A stretch of 64,000 nt of DNA from Metallyticus violacea (GCA_030762175.1 CM060842.1:50312001-50376000); one strand, 5' to 3'; shown: positions 23,491 to 37,560, numbered from the stretch's first letter. Translations and numbers: made by a program. The notes: generated by a model not told the origin, from the sequence alone.

Positions 23491-24789
23491 TATATCTAGT
23501 TAAATGATTAAATAGCAAAGGCTCAAAATGAAAAATAAAAGTCCTGTATAACAGAGTTTAAAGATAATTTCTATAGTTTTATTATACACAGAAAAGACGG
23601 AGAATAAAAAGTCACTGTGTAGTTGTAGTACGCACATTAAAACTGCCTTTTTTGGTGCTTATGTTGCTAATAATGAGCTACGTGACTGCTAGACAGCTCC
23701 CCTTCTCTTCCTCCTTCCCTCCCTCACCCTCCCCAACCGTCATTTAATGCCATAATGAAAGTAAATCAGTCTGTTTCGAGTGCACAATGGATTTTTTTTT
23801 TTTTTTTTTTTTTTTTGAATATAGGAATATAGGAAGAAATGCTAAATAAGCTTATTGAAAGTTTTTCTAATATGGATCCATCAAATCGTAATCCAGCCCA
23901 GCGGCTAATCGATAAAATGTGCAAAATTTGATTATTGAAGGCTGCGCCTAGGTCTACAGGATAATCCATAATAGTATCCTATCTTTATTGCAATACTATT
24001 TGTCGCTAACGGTTCCTTTCTCTCGTATAATGCACAATAGTCCCTGCAAGTTCAGATTTGTAAGTAAGCATGAGCAATAGGACCACATTTTTCTGTTTGA
24101 AGTGACGGTTCGCGACAGCGAGCTGTGACATGTCTACTGGCACGCGCCTGAATCACCTCCCTAAGCATAGTTTACAGCTTATCCAAATAATGCGGTATGT
24201 TCTCTATTTAAGATAACAACATAATCCAGTGATGTTAAGTCTGCGCTTCTAGGCAGCTTTCAACATTTTCACGACGCTCGATAGCACGGGCAGGAAAAGT
24301 GTTTTCAAGTCATATCCATAATATCAAGACGAAGTGAGAGGTTCCCCGTCATGCTTGATGTGCACTTCTCCACATCGTCCCAAGTTACAAAAAATAATTT
24401 TCTGGCAAGTGCACGTACCTCGCCGCCTCATCGGATCTCGAAGAACGTTCGGGTCAACAAGAGTGTCGCTACGCATTATACGCAATTAATGACAAGAATA
24501 CAATTTTTCAATCGTACCATTCGAATTTTCTGCAATGGGAGCCCAGTAATAGCAGTGTGGCGAATGAAGAAACCACACATGGAATACGATTGTAATCCGA
24601 GAACAGTCAGAAACGATTAATCTTGCCGTCATCTTGGCTAATCTTGGTTAATCCTGCAATAACAAATAACTTGAAAGAATGGCATAGAGCAGAGTACAGT
24701 ATAGCAGTAATATTATTGATCTAACATCATTGTTGACGGAACTACATCGAAATAAAAGTGGTGATATAATTATGGTTCATCCTGTAGTA
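23491..24789. other. Intergenic, no gene seen
   Basis: Contains a T run at about 23791-23816. The 89-residue open frame at 24351-24620 has no recognised motif and is not called. Confidence 0.5.
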
Positions 24790-24797
24790 GAGCAATT

Positions 24798-24942
24798 ATA
24801 TGGCTCCATTCACAATAAAATTAACCATAAATTTAAACGTAAAAGCTAGATCCTATGTACTTGACGGAACCATTCACAACGAACCAGTAAACATAAAAAT
24901 AAACGTACAATTAGACGTAAACTTAGAAGGTTGCAAGGTTCA
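24798..24942. repeat. Short degenerate tandem repeat
   Basis: Two units of about 65-70 bases, each starting near CCATTCACAA and ending in a run of TAAACGTA-like words. Such blocks are typical of subterminal repeats of DNA transposons, but no element ends are visible. Confidence 0.4.
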
Positions 24943-25149
24943 AAGTTTTGATATTACGTCTAACTTAAACTTAAGAAATGAGCAAATCAGAATGCAGCTG
25001 CTCTGTTTGTAGTGCTCTGTGGTAGACAGAACTGAAGATCAGTGGCTCTATAGATGGAATGGCGCCAATGGAAAAAAAGATTAATGGCATTATACGAAAA
25101 CTATCGTTGCTTAAGTTACTCCAAGCAAATTAGTTACTACATATGCTTG

Positions 25150-26420
25150 TATTAGGGTAGGTTTCCGGCCTAACGATTTTCTAGACATGATAAAGACAAA
25201 AACTATATTTCACTTTTCAATATAGTTACTCTTTATTGCAATACACTTCTCACATCTTTGAATTGATACTTCAACCCCCCCCAAAAAAAAAAAATTAGTC
25301 AGAAGCCTTTCTGTAAAAGGGGCATAAAGAGTATCCTTCACTTCTTTGTCACATTTAAATTACCTTCCTCGAAAGTCTTCTTGAGTTTTGAGAAGAGGAA
25401 ATAGTCACTGGGAGCTAGATCTGGGCTGTAGGGTGGATGGTCGATCTCCTTGAAGTCACATTTCTTCACGGCTTCCTTTGCAACAAGAGTTGTGTGCACA
25501 GGCGTTGTCGTGAAGAAGGCGCACACAACCACTCAGCTTTCCTCGCCTTTTCTCTTTGATGGAAACACGTAGTCTGCGCAGTAGGCCTGCATAGCACTCC
25601 CCATTTACTGTGGTGTTCCTCTCCTTGCAGTCAATGAAGAGTATTCCTTCACAGTCCCAAAAGATTGTGACCATGATGTTCCTGGATGACTGAGTGACCT
25701 TGACCTTTAGAGGCGATGTTTCGCCAGGTTTACGCCACTCCATTGATTTTTGAACAAGGGATTATAGGATCAATAGTTTCATCTCCTGTAACAATGGTTG
25801 CAGAACTTCTACCTCGTTGCCACGGCAGAGCTCCAAAAATGACTGACAACAGATGACTCGTTGCTGCTTTTGGATTGAGGAAAGAAACCTAGGCACCCAT
25901 TTTGCACTAAGCTTATTCATGTTTAAATGTTCATGAATAAATCGAAGGATTGTTGTTTTAGAAAGGCTCAACCTTGCTGCTATTTCTGTAATGTTGAGCC
26001 GCCAGTCTTCCATAATTTTTCCTTCCAAATACCTTGTTTTCAGGAGTGAGCACCTCCAAGGGCCAACCTGCATGCTCTTCGTCTTCTATGCTTTCTGAAC
26101 CCATTCGAAAAAGTTTGGCCTATTCTTTACGATAGACTATGAGGGGAATGCTTACCCATATACGTCGTCCAATCGCTGTTTAATTTCATTTGGAGTAAGT
26201 TCTTCTTTTGTGAAGAACTTAATAACAGCCTGATACTCCATTTTGAACATGTCACAATCTTCTACACAAACCTTCTTTATGCAACTATATGTAAACATAG
26301 CGGAGCGGAAATTACAGTTGCAATTATTTAATTAACAGATAAGATATGACACCAGATAAGGGTTTTGTGAAGACTATAATCCTTATCGGCGAGGCCGGAA
26401 ACTTATGGACCTACCCTCGT
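25150..26420 (-). mobile_element. Decayed mariner element, family M2, copy 1
   Basis: The left end (TTAGGGTAGGTTTCCGGCC) has lost several bases relative to copy 2. The right end reads GGCCGGAAACTTATGGACCT. Minus-strand transposase pieces: an N-terminal helix-turn-helix part (NITEIAARLSLSKTTILRFI, about 26000-25930); a middle with IFWDCEGILFIDCKERNTTV, holding the first catalytic Asp; HDNACAH; and a C-terminal DHPPYSPDLAPSDYFLFSK. This is the DD34D order. Frameshifts and small indels break the frame. Confidence 0.9.
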
Positions 26421-26550
26421 CCGCTGTCGCCGTATGCTCAGAAGCAGCCATTTTCATCAGCTGTTAGTTGATCTTCGGTTTTTTTTTTTTTTGTGGGGCC
26501 TAACACTCACGTTTGCGTCTTTTATTGTGAATACCTACTAAGTTTCCGTG

Positions 26551-26603
<53 letters not shown>

Positions 26604-27698
26604 GATTAATTTTCATCGTGAATGGGGCCTAACAGAGAAGAAATAAAAGGTTATTTCGTGCCACATACTGGAAAATCCAAGTCACTTAGCAATTGATACA
26701 GAAAGTGAGGGTATGGCACCACAAAAACCGCTTAAAAACTCTCCATTTACATTCCCATAAAATAACAAGGGACCACGGCAAGCTTGTTGAGCAAAGTCGA
26801 AGGTTCAGAAACTTCATTGTTGTTAATGGAGAGGATATTATTGACATCCTATAACGTTTGGTTGATTTGTCCGTTTTCGTTAACAGTCAAAACAGCCACA
26901 TTTGGTTATTATACAATCCTCACGCGATACTCGAGACACCATTTCATAAATCAGAAGACTGATGTGTGCTGCGCCATTTATCGAAAGTCCATACATTCCC
27001 TATATTCTTTGTCAATACTGTAAATTCTTCCATTGGACAATATATTGAAGACAAAATTTTAAAGCGCTACTTCTAGAAAATCGGTGCTACATTATCAATT
27101 TGTGTCTGTACGACGCTGTTGAATGCACAGATTAACCTCAAGAAATGAAGTCTATTATATATTCTGTATGCACCTCTTGGCACCAAATACACAAAAAATG
27201 ACCTGGCATTGTCCTAAAAAAGTTCCATCATTATTTTTCCGTCTCAAAGCGATGCTTCCAGGTTCTTCATCTGATATAGAAAGGAAAGACCTGTCTTTCG
27301 GCATCAAAACACTCCAAAATTTCAGAAGAAAGATTTTCCTTTGGATCCTGTCGTCTGCTGTGCTCTTCATGGGCCCATCTTGAACGCACCTTCTAATACT
27401 TTAAAGTACGGATAATGCTAATAATACTTTCAACGCTAAATGAAAGTTATAGGACCAATTACCGATTTATGATACTCCCATCCTCACCTGCAGATCGGGT
27501 AAATCACGAAACTCTGTTTTTTCATTTCCTGAAGCTTTAATTGTCTCAACTCAGGGACCTGCAACACCACGCATAGAACACAAACAAGCATTGAATTTTA
27601 TCTTTAAATCCTTTAAATAAAGTGTTCTAAACACCAAGCAGGATAAGAAGGAGGAAGTTTGCTGAAATAAAGCATTCAAAGGTTTTGGGAGGTTTTAT

Positions 27699-27735
<37 letters not shown>

Positions 27736-27764
27736 GAAAAGTAAATTAAGTATATCCAAAGTAA
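26421..27764. other. Intergenic with microsatellites
   Basis: (ATT)n at about 26549-26601 and (TAA)n at about 27700-27733. No gene seen. Confidence 0.6.
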
Positions 27765-27765
27765 C

Positions 27766-27880
27766 AAGAACTACAGAAGCAAATATTAATAAAAAACACT
27801 TAAATAGTAGCTTGAACACGCGATATTTGTGATATCATTTGAAGTGTTTTATTAATTACTGCCTCTGTAGTTCTTATTAT
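27766..27880. repeat. Imperfect hairpin
   Basis: AAGAACTACAGAAGCAAATA on the left is inverted at GCCTCTGTAGTTCTT on the right, with AAAACACTT/AAGTGTTTT inside. Probably a small MITE remnant. A related half-site lies at about 28083-28105. Confidence 0.55.
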
Positions 27881-28863
27881 TATATATAGAATGTGTACAA
27901 ATTCTTGTAAACCAGATGCCGGGCTTGCACTATATATTAAATGAACTTTCACTTCGTTGATGTAAACAAATAAAGTCCATGTTTACACCTAGCTGCACAT
28001 TTTCTTTCTTGCTTGCATGAAAAACCTTTGTTGCAGGGAAATCTACGTTAACTTAAAATAAAGCGTAGATTATATATATATATCAAGAACTAGAGAAGCA
28101 GAAATATATAAATATATATATTTAAATATTAACACAAATATCCCCAATTTTGAAACCGATTGTATTAATCTTTTTTGAAGAAGCGGTTCGAAATACGTTT
28201 GTAATTCGTATTACAATGTTTGTGTTCTCTTGGTAGTAATGGATTTTTATTGTGGTAGGTTAGCAAATGTTAAATATAACTGTCACATCGCCCTTAAGGC
28301 CGTAAATGTTAATACTGTCTATTAACAATAAAAATATATTTTATATAAGGTAACATTCATTTCTATTGTTACCTCCATATATATATATATATATATGGCA
28401 TACATGAGTATATACAATATACTTACATCACACCTTTTCTATGAGAAATTTTATACACATATATACAAGCATACATACATATAAAACTTACCCCTGAGCT
28501 CCCCTTCCCTTTACTCACCCCTCCTCCCCAGCTCCCCTTTCTTCTCTGAAGCTATAAACCTTCTTAGTCGGATCTTCGCTAGAAATATTCCCGATTTGTG
28601 TTATCTCTCATGCACCAACAATTCCAGGCAGACATTCAAACTTTTGTTGGTATTCAGAAATTGTGGCGGTAAATGCTCATTTCTTAAAACCTCTTGTTTT
28701 CCTGCATTCTGCCAGAGTATGCCTTCAAGTATCGCTTTATCCGAACAGTGGAAAAATTATTTCCCAAAAGTATTAACTGTTTATTTCATTTCCAGTCCTC
28801 TATCTGAACCATGCGAGACTACTTCCTTCTTCTCTACCACATACATCTAAATAACCCCCCTTC

Positions 28864-29330
28864 TCACACCTGATCTATTTGTACCTGCAGGTTAAGCAAT
28901 ACCTTTTCTGCGCATTGAGTCTTAGTATTTTGCCTCTCTATATCTCCCAGACGTCTGTTAACCATCTTCCAGATATTGCATGTAATGCCCTGTTCCCTTA
29001 ACCAAATAGATTCCAGTTCAATTTTTTCTAAGTCTTTTCTTATTTTTATTTTTAATGCCCAACACAAAGCCCACCCTTCCCTTATTTGCTCCCTCAGATA
29101 AACTGCTCGAAGAAGTGCTTAATCTTCGCTTATTATTCTTGACCAGTACTTAATTGTTCTTATTTTTAAATTTATACCAATCTGTTTAAGAACCCCGAGA
29201 TTTGCTGTACTCCTCCCTATCTATAGCATCCGTTTCGGAAACTGGGTTTCAGTCTAAGTTCCTCTGTGTTTTCCCATCCTGTATTTCGGCCCCATATTTC
29301 AAGTGAACCTAACAAGCACCTTTTATACCA
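28864..29330 (-). pseudogene. LINE (non-LTR retrotransposon) C-terminal fragment
   Basis: Minus strand, broken by stops. 29330-29230 reads RCLLGSLEIWG then GWENTEELRL, like the post-RT region of endonuclease-type insect LINEs (LYG-x-E-x-WGW-x-E). 29067-28864 reads ESIWLREQGITCNIWKMVNRR then LGDIERQNT and CAEKVLLNL, a pattern seen at the C-terminal end of such proteins. The RT core itself is absent. Confidence 0.55.
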
Positions 29331-29899
29331 TCTCCATTGTTCTCAACGGTGTTTCCGATATTTTTACCAAAATACTTTTAGTTGCTATTTAAGTGCTTTA
29401 TTTATTTATTTATTTTTTGTTTGTATTTCTCTAGTTCTTAATATATATGGAATACGAAGATGGACATGTAGAACAACGCTAAAGTCTAGTAGAGAGCTAA
29501 AGTTTATTACAATTTAAAATTATTAAAAATAAATTAAATTTTAACAAAAATCACTAAGCATCATAATCCAGAAAAAAAACTATAACATCCCAATAAACAA
29601 GAATCAAAACAGCATTACAATAAAATAGAACAGTACATGGGGGAGTAATTATTTTATGTGTTTACATATAAAATTATTAAAGTATATAACAAGACAATTT
29701 AAACTAGTGTGAACATTAATCTAAAAGAGTTCCGAAATAGAACGTAATTAAAACTTTACGTAGGAACCAGCTAACACACTACAGCCCAGAAAAATGCTCA
29801 CTTCAAACTAATTTAAAATATTGAAATTACAATGCAAATCGTTACTAAAGTCATAGAAGTGGTGTCATATATCTAATTGCCTTAAAATGCTGTTATTGC

Positions 29900-29952
<53 letters not shown>

Positions 29953-31129
29953 CTGCATCTGCAATAATATAGTAAGGATAACCAAAATGTGAGTCAACCT
30001 CGGAACTATGAAACATTTTAAAGGTAGCACACTCACGAGGTCGGCTAGAGGAAAGGTAGTGTGCCGCATAGCGCGTACACAGTCACGAGCCAAAAGATAA
30101 AAGTTCATTGCACTATCGACCAAGGTTTACCGCTCAGAAGCCCGAAATGGTTTAAACATATCAAATGCTTATGACAGAAGGAACGAGACTATAATTAATA
30201 CAGAATTGTGGTTATATAGGCTCATACTTTATGAATATTTGCCACAGTTTATTTTTCTGCTTTCAAGAATTAAATTTGTAAATTTATTTGGAACTACATG
30301 TACAAACTTTCGAAACATGCCTATATTTTAGCATTGAAACCTTTTTTATCTCTCTCTTTATTATTGGCAAGAAAAATATGGGACATTGTTTGGTGATTTA
30401 TCTAGCAATAATGCATTAATTATATGCTACTTATAAATTAATTATTCTGTAGACTATTCGTGGACAGTGGTTAAATTATGGCAACGTTTTAAGTCCACAG
30501 TTCACCTCTTTCGCTGTTTCCATGTTCAGGCACCCATTGCAAGGCAAATTGGCTGAGGATACTTTGCTATTGATGCTCTAGTTTCCACTATCAAGTTATT
30601 CTAAATACAAATTAGAACTACCTGCAGCCTAGACAAGCTAGCGGACGTGGGAATTGTTAGTCATTATAATGGATGTATGTAAATTGGTGTGCAAATATTT
30701 TAAGGACATATTCCTAACAACAAAACGTTTTAAAATGTCCATATAAACATGAACCTGAAAATTGTTCATAGTAATATTTTTTTCTTACATTTACTCCTGA
30801 ACAATAGTCAATTTCAGACTGCTTTAAAGTATTTTTCTTTAAAGAAAGTCATGTTATTTGATTTTCCTATTGTTGTTTGCTGAATAAAGAAATCAAAAGA
30901 AAGTATATTTGAAGAGTGAATTGGTAGATATGCATTAATCATGGTGATGCAATACGCTTGTAAGAGACAGGCTTGTTTCAGAAGAGGGAATACAAATACA
31001 GGTACAAGTTCTTCATAGGGTGGATGAAAACTCATCAGACAGCACAAGAAAAATTGGTTAAGTCAGGTAACTATTTGGAATGTTCTGCATGAAAACCTTA
31101 TGTATCATATGCGCAGGATTTTCGACTAC
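29331..31129. other. Intergenic with (TAA)n microsatellite
   Basis: (AAT)n at about 29899-29950. No gene seen. Confidence 0.6.
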
Positions 31130-31370
31130 GAAGAAAATTCTACTAACGCATTCTACAACAGTGTTCTGTGTTCATGAATTTCTTAGCATACTTCACTTAT
31201 GAAGCTAACTTTGCGCGTGAAGGTATCTTCCACTTGGCCTATGGCTATGGAAACCCTAATGAAGTATCAACAGAATTTCATTTTAAATGTTTGGGTTGGA
31301 ATCGTTCATAATCATCCTCTTGGTCTTGAATGCTCTTCCATTTCATTCCGTTCTTTTACAGGGATGAAAA
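31130..31370 (+). pseudogene. Decayed DDE transposase fragment (N-terminal catalytic block)
   Basis: One frame reads FMNFLAYFTYEANFAREGIFH, like the first catalytic block of an insect transposase (FSDEANFTREGIFN) with the Asp region altered. The next frame reads YQQNFILNVWVGIVHNHPLG, matching the following block (x-x-x-LNVWAGI-x-GD-x-LIGP). It appears to be the same group as the fragment at 12960-13300. Confidence 0.6.
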
Positions 31371-33949
31371 TGCCAGGGCGAGGAGGGCGGCACTTTGTGA
31401 TGGTGATTTGTACTTTGTAACGGTTTCTGCCCCGGCCTCTGGTATGGAAGCGAAAAGGCTCTAACTCCTTGGAGGTGGGGGCCTCCACCTGTTTCGTGTT
31501 CTATCTGGAAATAATATTAGGAATCCCGACTACGTTCGTGCAGTAATCGCCCATAGATCCAGGCCGCCGTTCATACCTTCCTCCCGGAGGCACAAAGGGT
31601 CTGTCGTGAACAAGGCTCAAGTTCCGAAATGTCCTCCTCCGCTTCAAACGTTCCAAGGAGGGAAAACCGTTTTCTTCAGAGACTTTCGTCCCTTGTTGGA
31701 CCGCTGGGAAACCGCGACAAAACTGAAAATAGATGTCATTAAACTATAGGTATATCTGTATTAGTAATAAATGTGTGTGTGGTTAGTACGACTTTCAATT
31801 ATTCATGGTTGAGTTTGTCTTGTAAGTCCGTGTGACAAATTTCACAATTTTTTTAAAAAAAAAAGTCCTGTATTAATATATTCGAAACACCGGAAACAAA
31901 TATTTCATAGCGCTGCTTCGTTATTTTGGGTTTCAATTTTGTATCGTCAATAAATAGCCGTGAAATTCATATCCGTTGCTTGCAGTAACAAATAAAACAC
32001 TTTTTTTTAACACATTACAGAGGTAAGAGCGCAAACTGGTGATGAGATATTTTAAGAGCACGTATATTCGCAAACAAATGAATATTCCTATGAATGCATA
32101 CAAACAGGGACCCCACAGCTATTATATATTTCATGATGTCCTTTATCCCTGTCCTGTTCTATGACGTAAACGAACTGATTAAAAATGTTACATATTCAAG
32201 TTCTTTAAAGTGTTGAAATGTTACTTTTGATAAGTTCCTAAATTCAAGCAGTACAATTGCATAAGCATGATCTCGTTAATCAATTTCATTTTTATTCAAC
32301 CCTTATAACACGTTTATACTTATGATATTGAAAAAATGACAAATCTTTTAATTTTTCCTCCTAGACCTCCATCCTTATAGCGTTAAAATAACGAGTTTGC
32401 ATTTTGTTAACATAGTCTTCTGCTTCTCGAGCATTAACTCAGGTTGAAGTTTTTCATTAGAATTAGAATAGACATCGGAATTACTTACTGACCCTTCAGA
32501 TAACTTCAGGTTCCAAGTCCATTTGCATCATCAAGCCCTGGAGAAGGAATTAGAAGTTAAATACTGATTTAGAAGAAGAAAATTTTTATATTTTTAAGGA
32601 TTACTGAAATAGAAAATTATATTTTGAATTTACGGTTTCAAAAAATTACACCTTACCAAAGCTAATAGTTTCTAAGATCCGTAGATCTTGTAAGCACCAA
32701 CATTTTTCAGAACTTCAGAATTTCACAAATTCAGGAAAATGTCAAATTCAATTAAATGACTGGCATCTTTCAAAATATATTTAATTTCAGATGATATGAG
32801 AAATATGCTTTCGTAAAAAAAAAAAAAAAAAAAAAAAAGTGTTTCAAAATAAAACTCGAGATTTTTTGTCTCGTTTAATTTTAATTGAAGCAGTGCGTTT
32901 AGTTATTAAAAAGCCAGAAGAACATAGTGTGTATAGCTGTGAGAGATGATATTAAGGTACTTTTGACAAAATCTATGTTGTATAAACCGATAAACTGAAC
33001 AGTGTGTTTGTGGAAGAGTCTCATCACTTTGCTGCATCAAAAAGAATTGTTAAACGCTGATAGGTTGCAGAATAATAAGATTGTCTGCAGCATTGGTCAT
33101 GGTCGCAAGATGGCCTTTGTTACGTACTCCACATACTACAATCTTCTATGGCTTCCTTATGGAGATTAACCTCCGTAATGGGATTTGCGTAACACAAAAA
33201 GCGAAACCCTCGTATTCCGGAGTAGATCGTCCATTCCTGTAGGTGAAGTCAGCTTGGTCTCTTTGTCTTTAGTGAACGGTTTCCGGAATAAAATGCATTC
33301 GTTCAGCGCTTTCGAATTCGGCACGATTGTTTGAACATCACTCACTATGAATTAAGGAGGAGCTTGACAAAATGCTCTAATTGTAGAAAATAAGACAGCT
33401 AACTACAGATAAAAAGATGTTTATAGTTATATTTGAACATCTTCCAGTTACCAAACAAAAACAATTGCACATTAAACATAAATATTCAGATATCCGAAGA
33501 ATATTCAGTCAAGTTCGATAATATTTGAAACACAGATTAACTTCCTTTAATAACAGAAATGTATTTCTAAATTTTACACTTCTAAAGAATTCATTGACAT
33601 TCTATAACATTATAACTATGTCCTTTAAATTCAAATATAAACGCATTACTCATGATGATTCTACTGGAAATCAAGAGCAGATTCCTTAATTATTAGCTCT
33701 TAAGAGTCGTAAAGTTGAGAAAACGGTATTAGTTAGTTAATTAATAATTTATGTGGCAATTTTTCATTTCAAATGCACATTCTTAGTTTTTATATATATG
33801 AACACATGATTAAATTAAATTAAAGTCCCAGAATAAATAATAATACAATTAAATTTTGATATTAATTATAGATTGAATAATTGTATAAAATTTGAATATG
33901 CATTTAAGAAACATTTACTTCATAGGATTAGAAATACAAACAATCGTGG
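31371..33949. other. Intergenic, unassigned
   Basis: 31376-31735 is clearly GC-richer than its surroundings and partly open on the plus strand, but I do not recognise it. A poly(A) run lies at about 32815-32838. No gene called. Confidence 0.5.
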
Positions 33950-34660
33950 GATTTTCCCACATTCTTCAATGAGAGCACTTGCTAGATCGCCCAGGTCCTG
34001 TGGCACAGTAGAAAGCTCGCGAACAAGTTTTTCCAGCTTATCCCACAGATACTCAATTGGATTGAGGCCAGTCCATCAACAGAATTTGGTATTCACTGCG
34101 TATGAGATTTAGCATTATCATGCATTAGATGGTTCATGCCAATGCAAAGGGTACGACATGTTGAAGAATAATGTCATTAATGTAAACATCAGCATTCACA
34201 TGCGCTGTGGGACAATAAGAAGCTGAATAGTGGTGGCTGTGGCAAGACGTTCACCAGGACATCTCCATACACGTGTACGACCATCACAACCCGTCAAACA
34301 AAATGTTGACTCATCTGTAAAGAGAACCGCCTCCATTGGTGGAGCTGCCAGTTGAGATGATTCTGAGCAAATCTCAGTCGAGCTTCCTTGTGCTGATGTG
34401 TCAAATTAGGGGTATGAAAGGGGATTGTAGATCTCAGCCCTATTTCTCAGTCTATTTCTTACAATCTGATCAGAATTATCACTCCATTTGTTGTTAGTAC
34501 ATCATTTTATAGATCTCTGGCTGTAGATTTGCGTCTGCGCAAAGCTGATAGGACAAGATATCTATCCTGTACCTCTGTTATCTTCTTCTTACGTCCTTGA
34601 CCGAGCCGCCTCTATTTAACGCCTCCAAACCAGAAGGGCTGACATGAAGAATCCTGGAGA
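33950..34660 (-). pseudogene. Tc1-like transposase pseudogene
   Basis: The minus strand can be followed through several frames. TRRKKKITEVQDRYLVLSAL (about 34600) is the second helix-turn-helix block. EAVLFTDESTFCL holds the first Asp, then GRTRVWRCPGERL. MHDNAKSHTQ holds the second Asp. GLNPIEYLWDKLEKLVREL is the DD34E end with Glu in NPIE. Multiple frameshifts and a stop make it inactive. No terminal repeats defined. Confidence 0.85.
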
Positions 34661-35240
34661 CAAAGCAAATGAATGGCCATCTTCAATCCATGCTACTGCT
34701 TGTGCGACTGATGTTTCGTTGCTCTATTAGCCTCAGAGAACACAAAATAACCATTTTCTACCACAATTGCTATTAAAAACAGTTTAAAAAAAAGCCAAAG
34801 TTCTTGAAACTTCACTAATTTATTCAGAGAAAAACTAACCATTCTTATAAAATCTTTATTCTAGTTTTAGACAATACTTTAAAACTTATCATCTGACTGT
34901 TAAAAATTACATTGTACCAATATTTATTTTGTGGCTTTGATTTAAACCTGTGTTCCTTTAATTTTTATAACTGTAATCTTGTGTGTACACATATAAAAAG
35001 TATACACATTTTTAAAAATAATTTCAAGTCATTTATGCATGTTTGTTTTCCGTTATACACCAGGGATTTCTGAATTAATATGCATATATTACACTCATTA
35101 AAATGTTTATGTTTGCTGAACAAAACCAGACAAAAGAAAACGGTCTTGTAACTACATACAAGACTGCATAACTGCATCGTAACTACAGAAGTGGGGGAGA
35201 GTATTGAGAGCCATTCATACAGGCAAACACATAACGTGGG

Positions 35241-35284
<44 letters not shown>

Positions 35285-37079
35285 TAATAACATTATAAGA
35301 ATAATAATAACATAATAATAACATTATTATAATAATAATAGTAATAACATTATAATAATAACATTATAATAATAATAATTATAATAATAAATTTTACGCC
35401 AAATAGAATAGAATTGTATAGCTCAGTAGTAAGAGCTTTTATAATTAGCACAGGTCAACATTACACATCTATTAAACTGTAAGGTGTTTTGAGCCATTGT
35501 AAATAAATTATGAATAATAATTTTAGCAAAATGCTAATGTAAGGAAAGAGTGATAAATTAATTTCTAACACTAATTAATAGTCTTTCAATATAATAACCT
35601 TAAGTGACTAAGTGTTTTGCAAATGCTTTATTGGATGATCCTGCCTTTTTTTCCCCCCTTACTTACTTACTCTTTCTGTTTATACGCCTCGTAAGTTGAC
35701 AATATCGCACGTTGTCTGGTGCTATAGAAGCAAAAGAATTTTCAGTGCTGTTATAATTACTTACTAGTGCAGTAAGCACAAGCAATACAGCCTTTATTAA
35801 GAAACATTAAATTGTAATATCATAATTTGTACAATTACTAAATGTCGGAGCAGTATGATCCAAACTTTTTAAAATGATGGTCTTATTTATTTCTCTAAAT
35901 GATGATGGAATTGCTATATCTTCGAAAGTTGCAATACTGTCCATTCCATTATGCAAAAATATTGTGGACGAACCTAATTTTAGTTTCTAACTGAAGCCAA
36001 AGAACCTATATATTGCCATAGCAACGATATTCAAACTTCCCTTACAAAGGAAACATTTATTTATTAAAAATACATGCAATATTTAAATGAAAAGAATGCT
36101 TTTAAATAACGATCTTAGTTCTTTTTTTTTCCCCCTTTTGTTTTTCAAATATTTCCTAGAATCTGTTATTTGTATCGCAATATACTATAATAGCGATACA
36201 AAACAAACTTCAAATATTGAGGTATAGTTTTATAAATCTGTCTATATTTGCTTCGTAATTTTGCAGTAATCGCCAATAATAAACAGGAAATTGCATCCGC
36301 TTAATCTTGCTCATTAATAGAATCGAAGCAGAGATTACAGGAATAAGACCAGTTAATGTATGAGAATAAATAGTTTATTACTTTTTGAGCAACATGCATG
36401 TAATTTGTTCTCAAGCATCAATGAGCTCGTTCATTGGCTGAAAGATGTTCGCATGGAACTATCACGTAAACCATAGTCAATTGAAGATTCTGAAGAGAAC
36501 AAAATAAACAAAGCTTACATATAATATTGAAAACATAAATAAAACTCTTGAAGATTTAACAATAACAAACCCAAAAATAAATACCTAGTTTGAACGCAGT
36601 TTTAGAATGATAAATGACGATAAAAGAATTCACAAAATGTTATTATCCGTATAACCTAAAATGCAGAGTTCACATTAGATGGTTGTTAAATCCTCAAATG
36701 TTGTCGTTTTAACTCGAAGAAGCCGTTACTCCTAACACTTCCAATTCGATTCGATAATTTTTCTCATATTATAACAACCTAAAATGTTGTTAGTAATAAA
36801 ATTAAATGCTAAGCTCGTTCTTCTGGAATTATCTTGCCGAGTACTACTGATAAGAGTTGGAAGTTTTGCTTTCGTTTTTAAACTTATGTTTGTTGCCATG
36901 GTAGCAAGCGTTTGTTAAGCTCAACAAATTACCGGGGGACTTTTGCTCTGTATATTACAACGTAAACAGAAAAGCTACGAATTCCACTGTGATATTTAAA
37001 TTGAAATCTTAGAAATCTCGTATTACTTTCGATATATGAATGTAAATATTGAAGAAAAAGGAAAATAAATTTAATATGC
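34661..37079. other. Intergenic with long (TAA)n microsatellite
   Basis: A compound TAA/CATTATAA array lies at about 35240-35390. No gene seen elsewhere. Confidence 0.6.
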
Positions 37080-37560
37080 TGCCCATGGAGAAAGTCAGTG
37101 GAAGCTCAGGGTGTTTCCAACGCAGTACACCTTTCAGGTCTTGTTATTTATCTGCCTTGAAGGCGCGCGCACACAAAATAAAAAGCATGACAAGTTGTAA
37201 TGCAATTATACGTGGAGGCGGTTGCTGGCAGAGTCGTGTGCCCCGTTACTTCTTCGTATACTGTGACATGGTGCACCCAAGAGGAACCTAGTGTTAACCC
37301 AAACAACTGACAGTCACTCGTGAAGATACTCGCCCGTGAGTATATTCAGCAGTGTTAAGTGCTTACAAGTGGGGTACTGCAAATAACAGCACCGCTTGCG
37401 AGAGCAACTAATGAGCATTGTTATTGGCTAGGACATCAGGAGCGCCCGGAATCGATTCCTGCCGTGTTAGTTAGTAGGTTATTCCTGTGGTGCATCTTAA
37501 ATAGACACAGGAAGAATAGGCGAACTTTTGTTCGTTCAAACCGTAACGATTTCGGTTAGT
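37080..37560. other. GC-richer single-copy-looking patch
   Basis: A distinct rise in GC and CpG (for example GGCGCGCGCACAC at 37161) in an AT-rich region, without an open frame of protein character. It could be a promoter or an untranslated first exon of a gene such as the TRP channel 16 kb downstream, or an old repeat. Unresolved. Confidence 0.3.

Noticed and set aside
24351..24620. 89-residue plus-strand frame
   Set aside because: No recognised motif, no splice context, and unremarkable length for random sequence.
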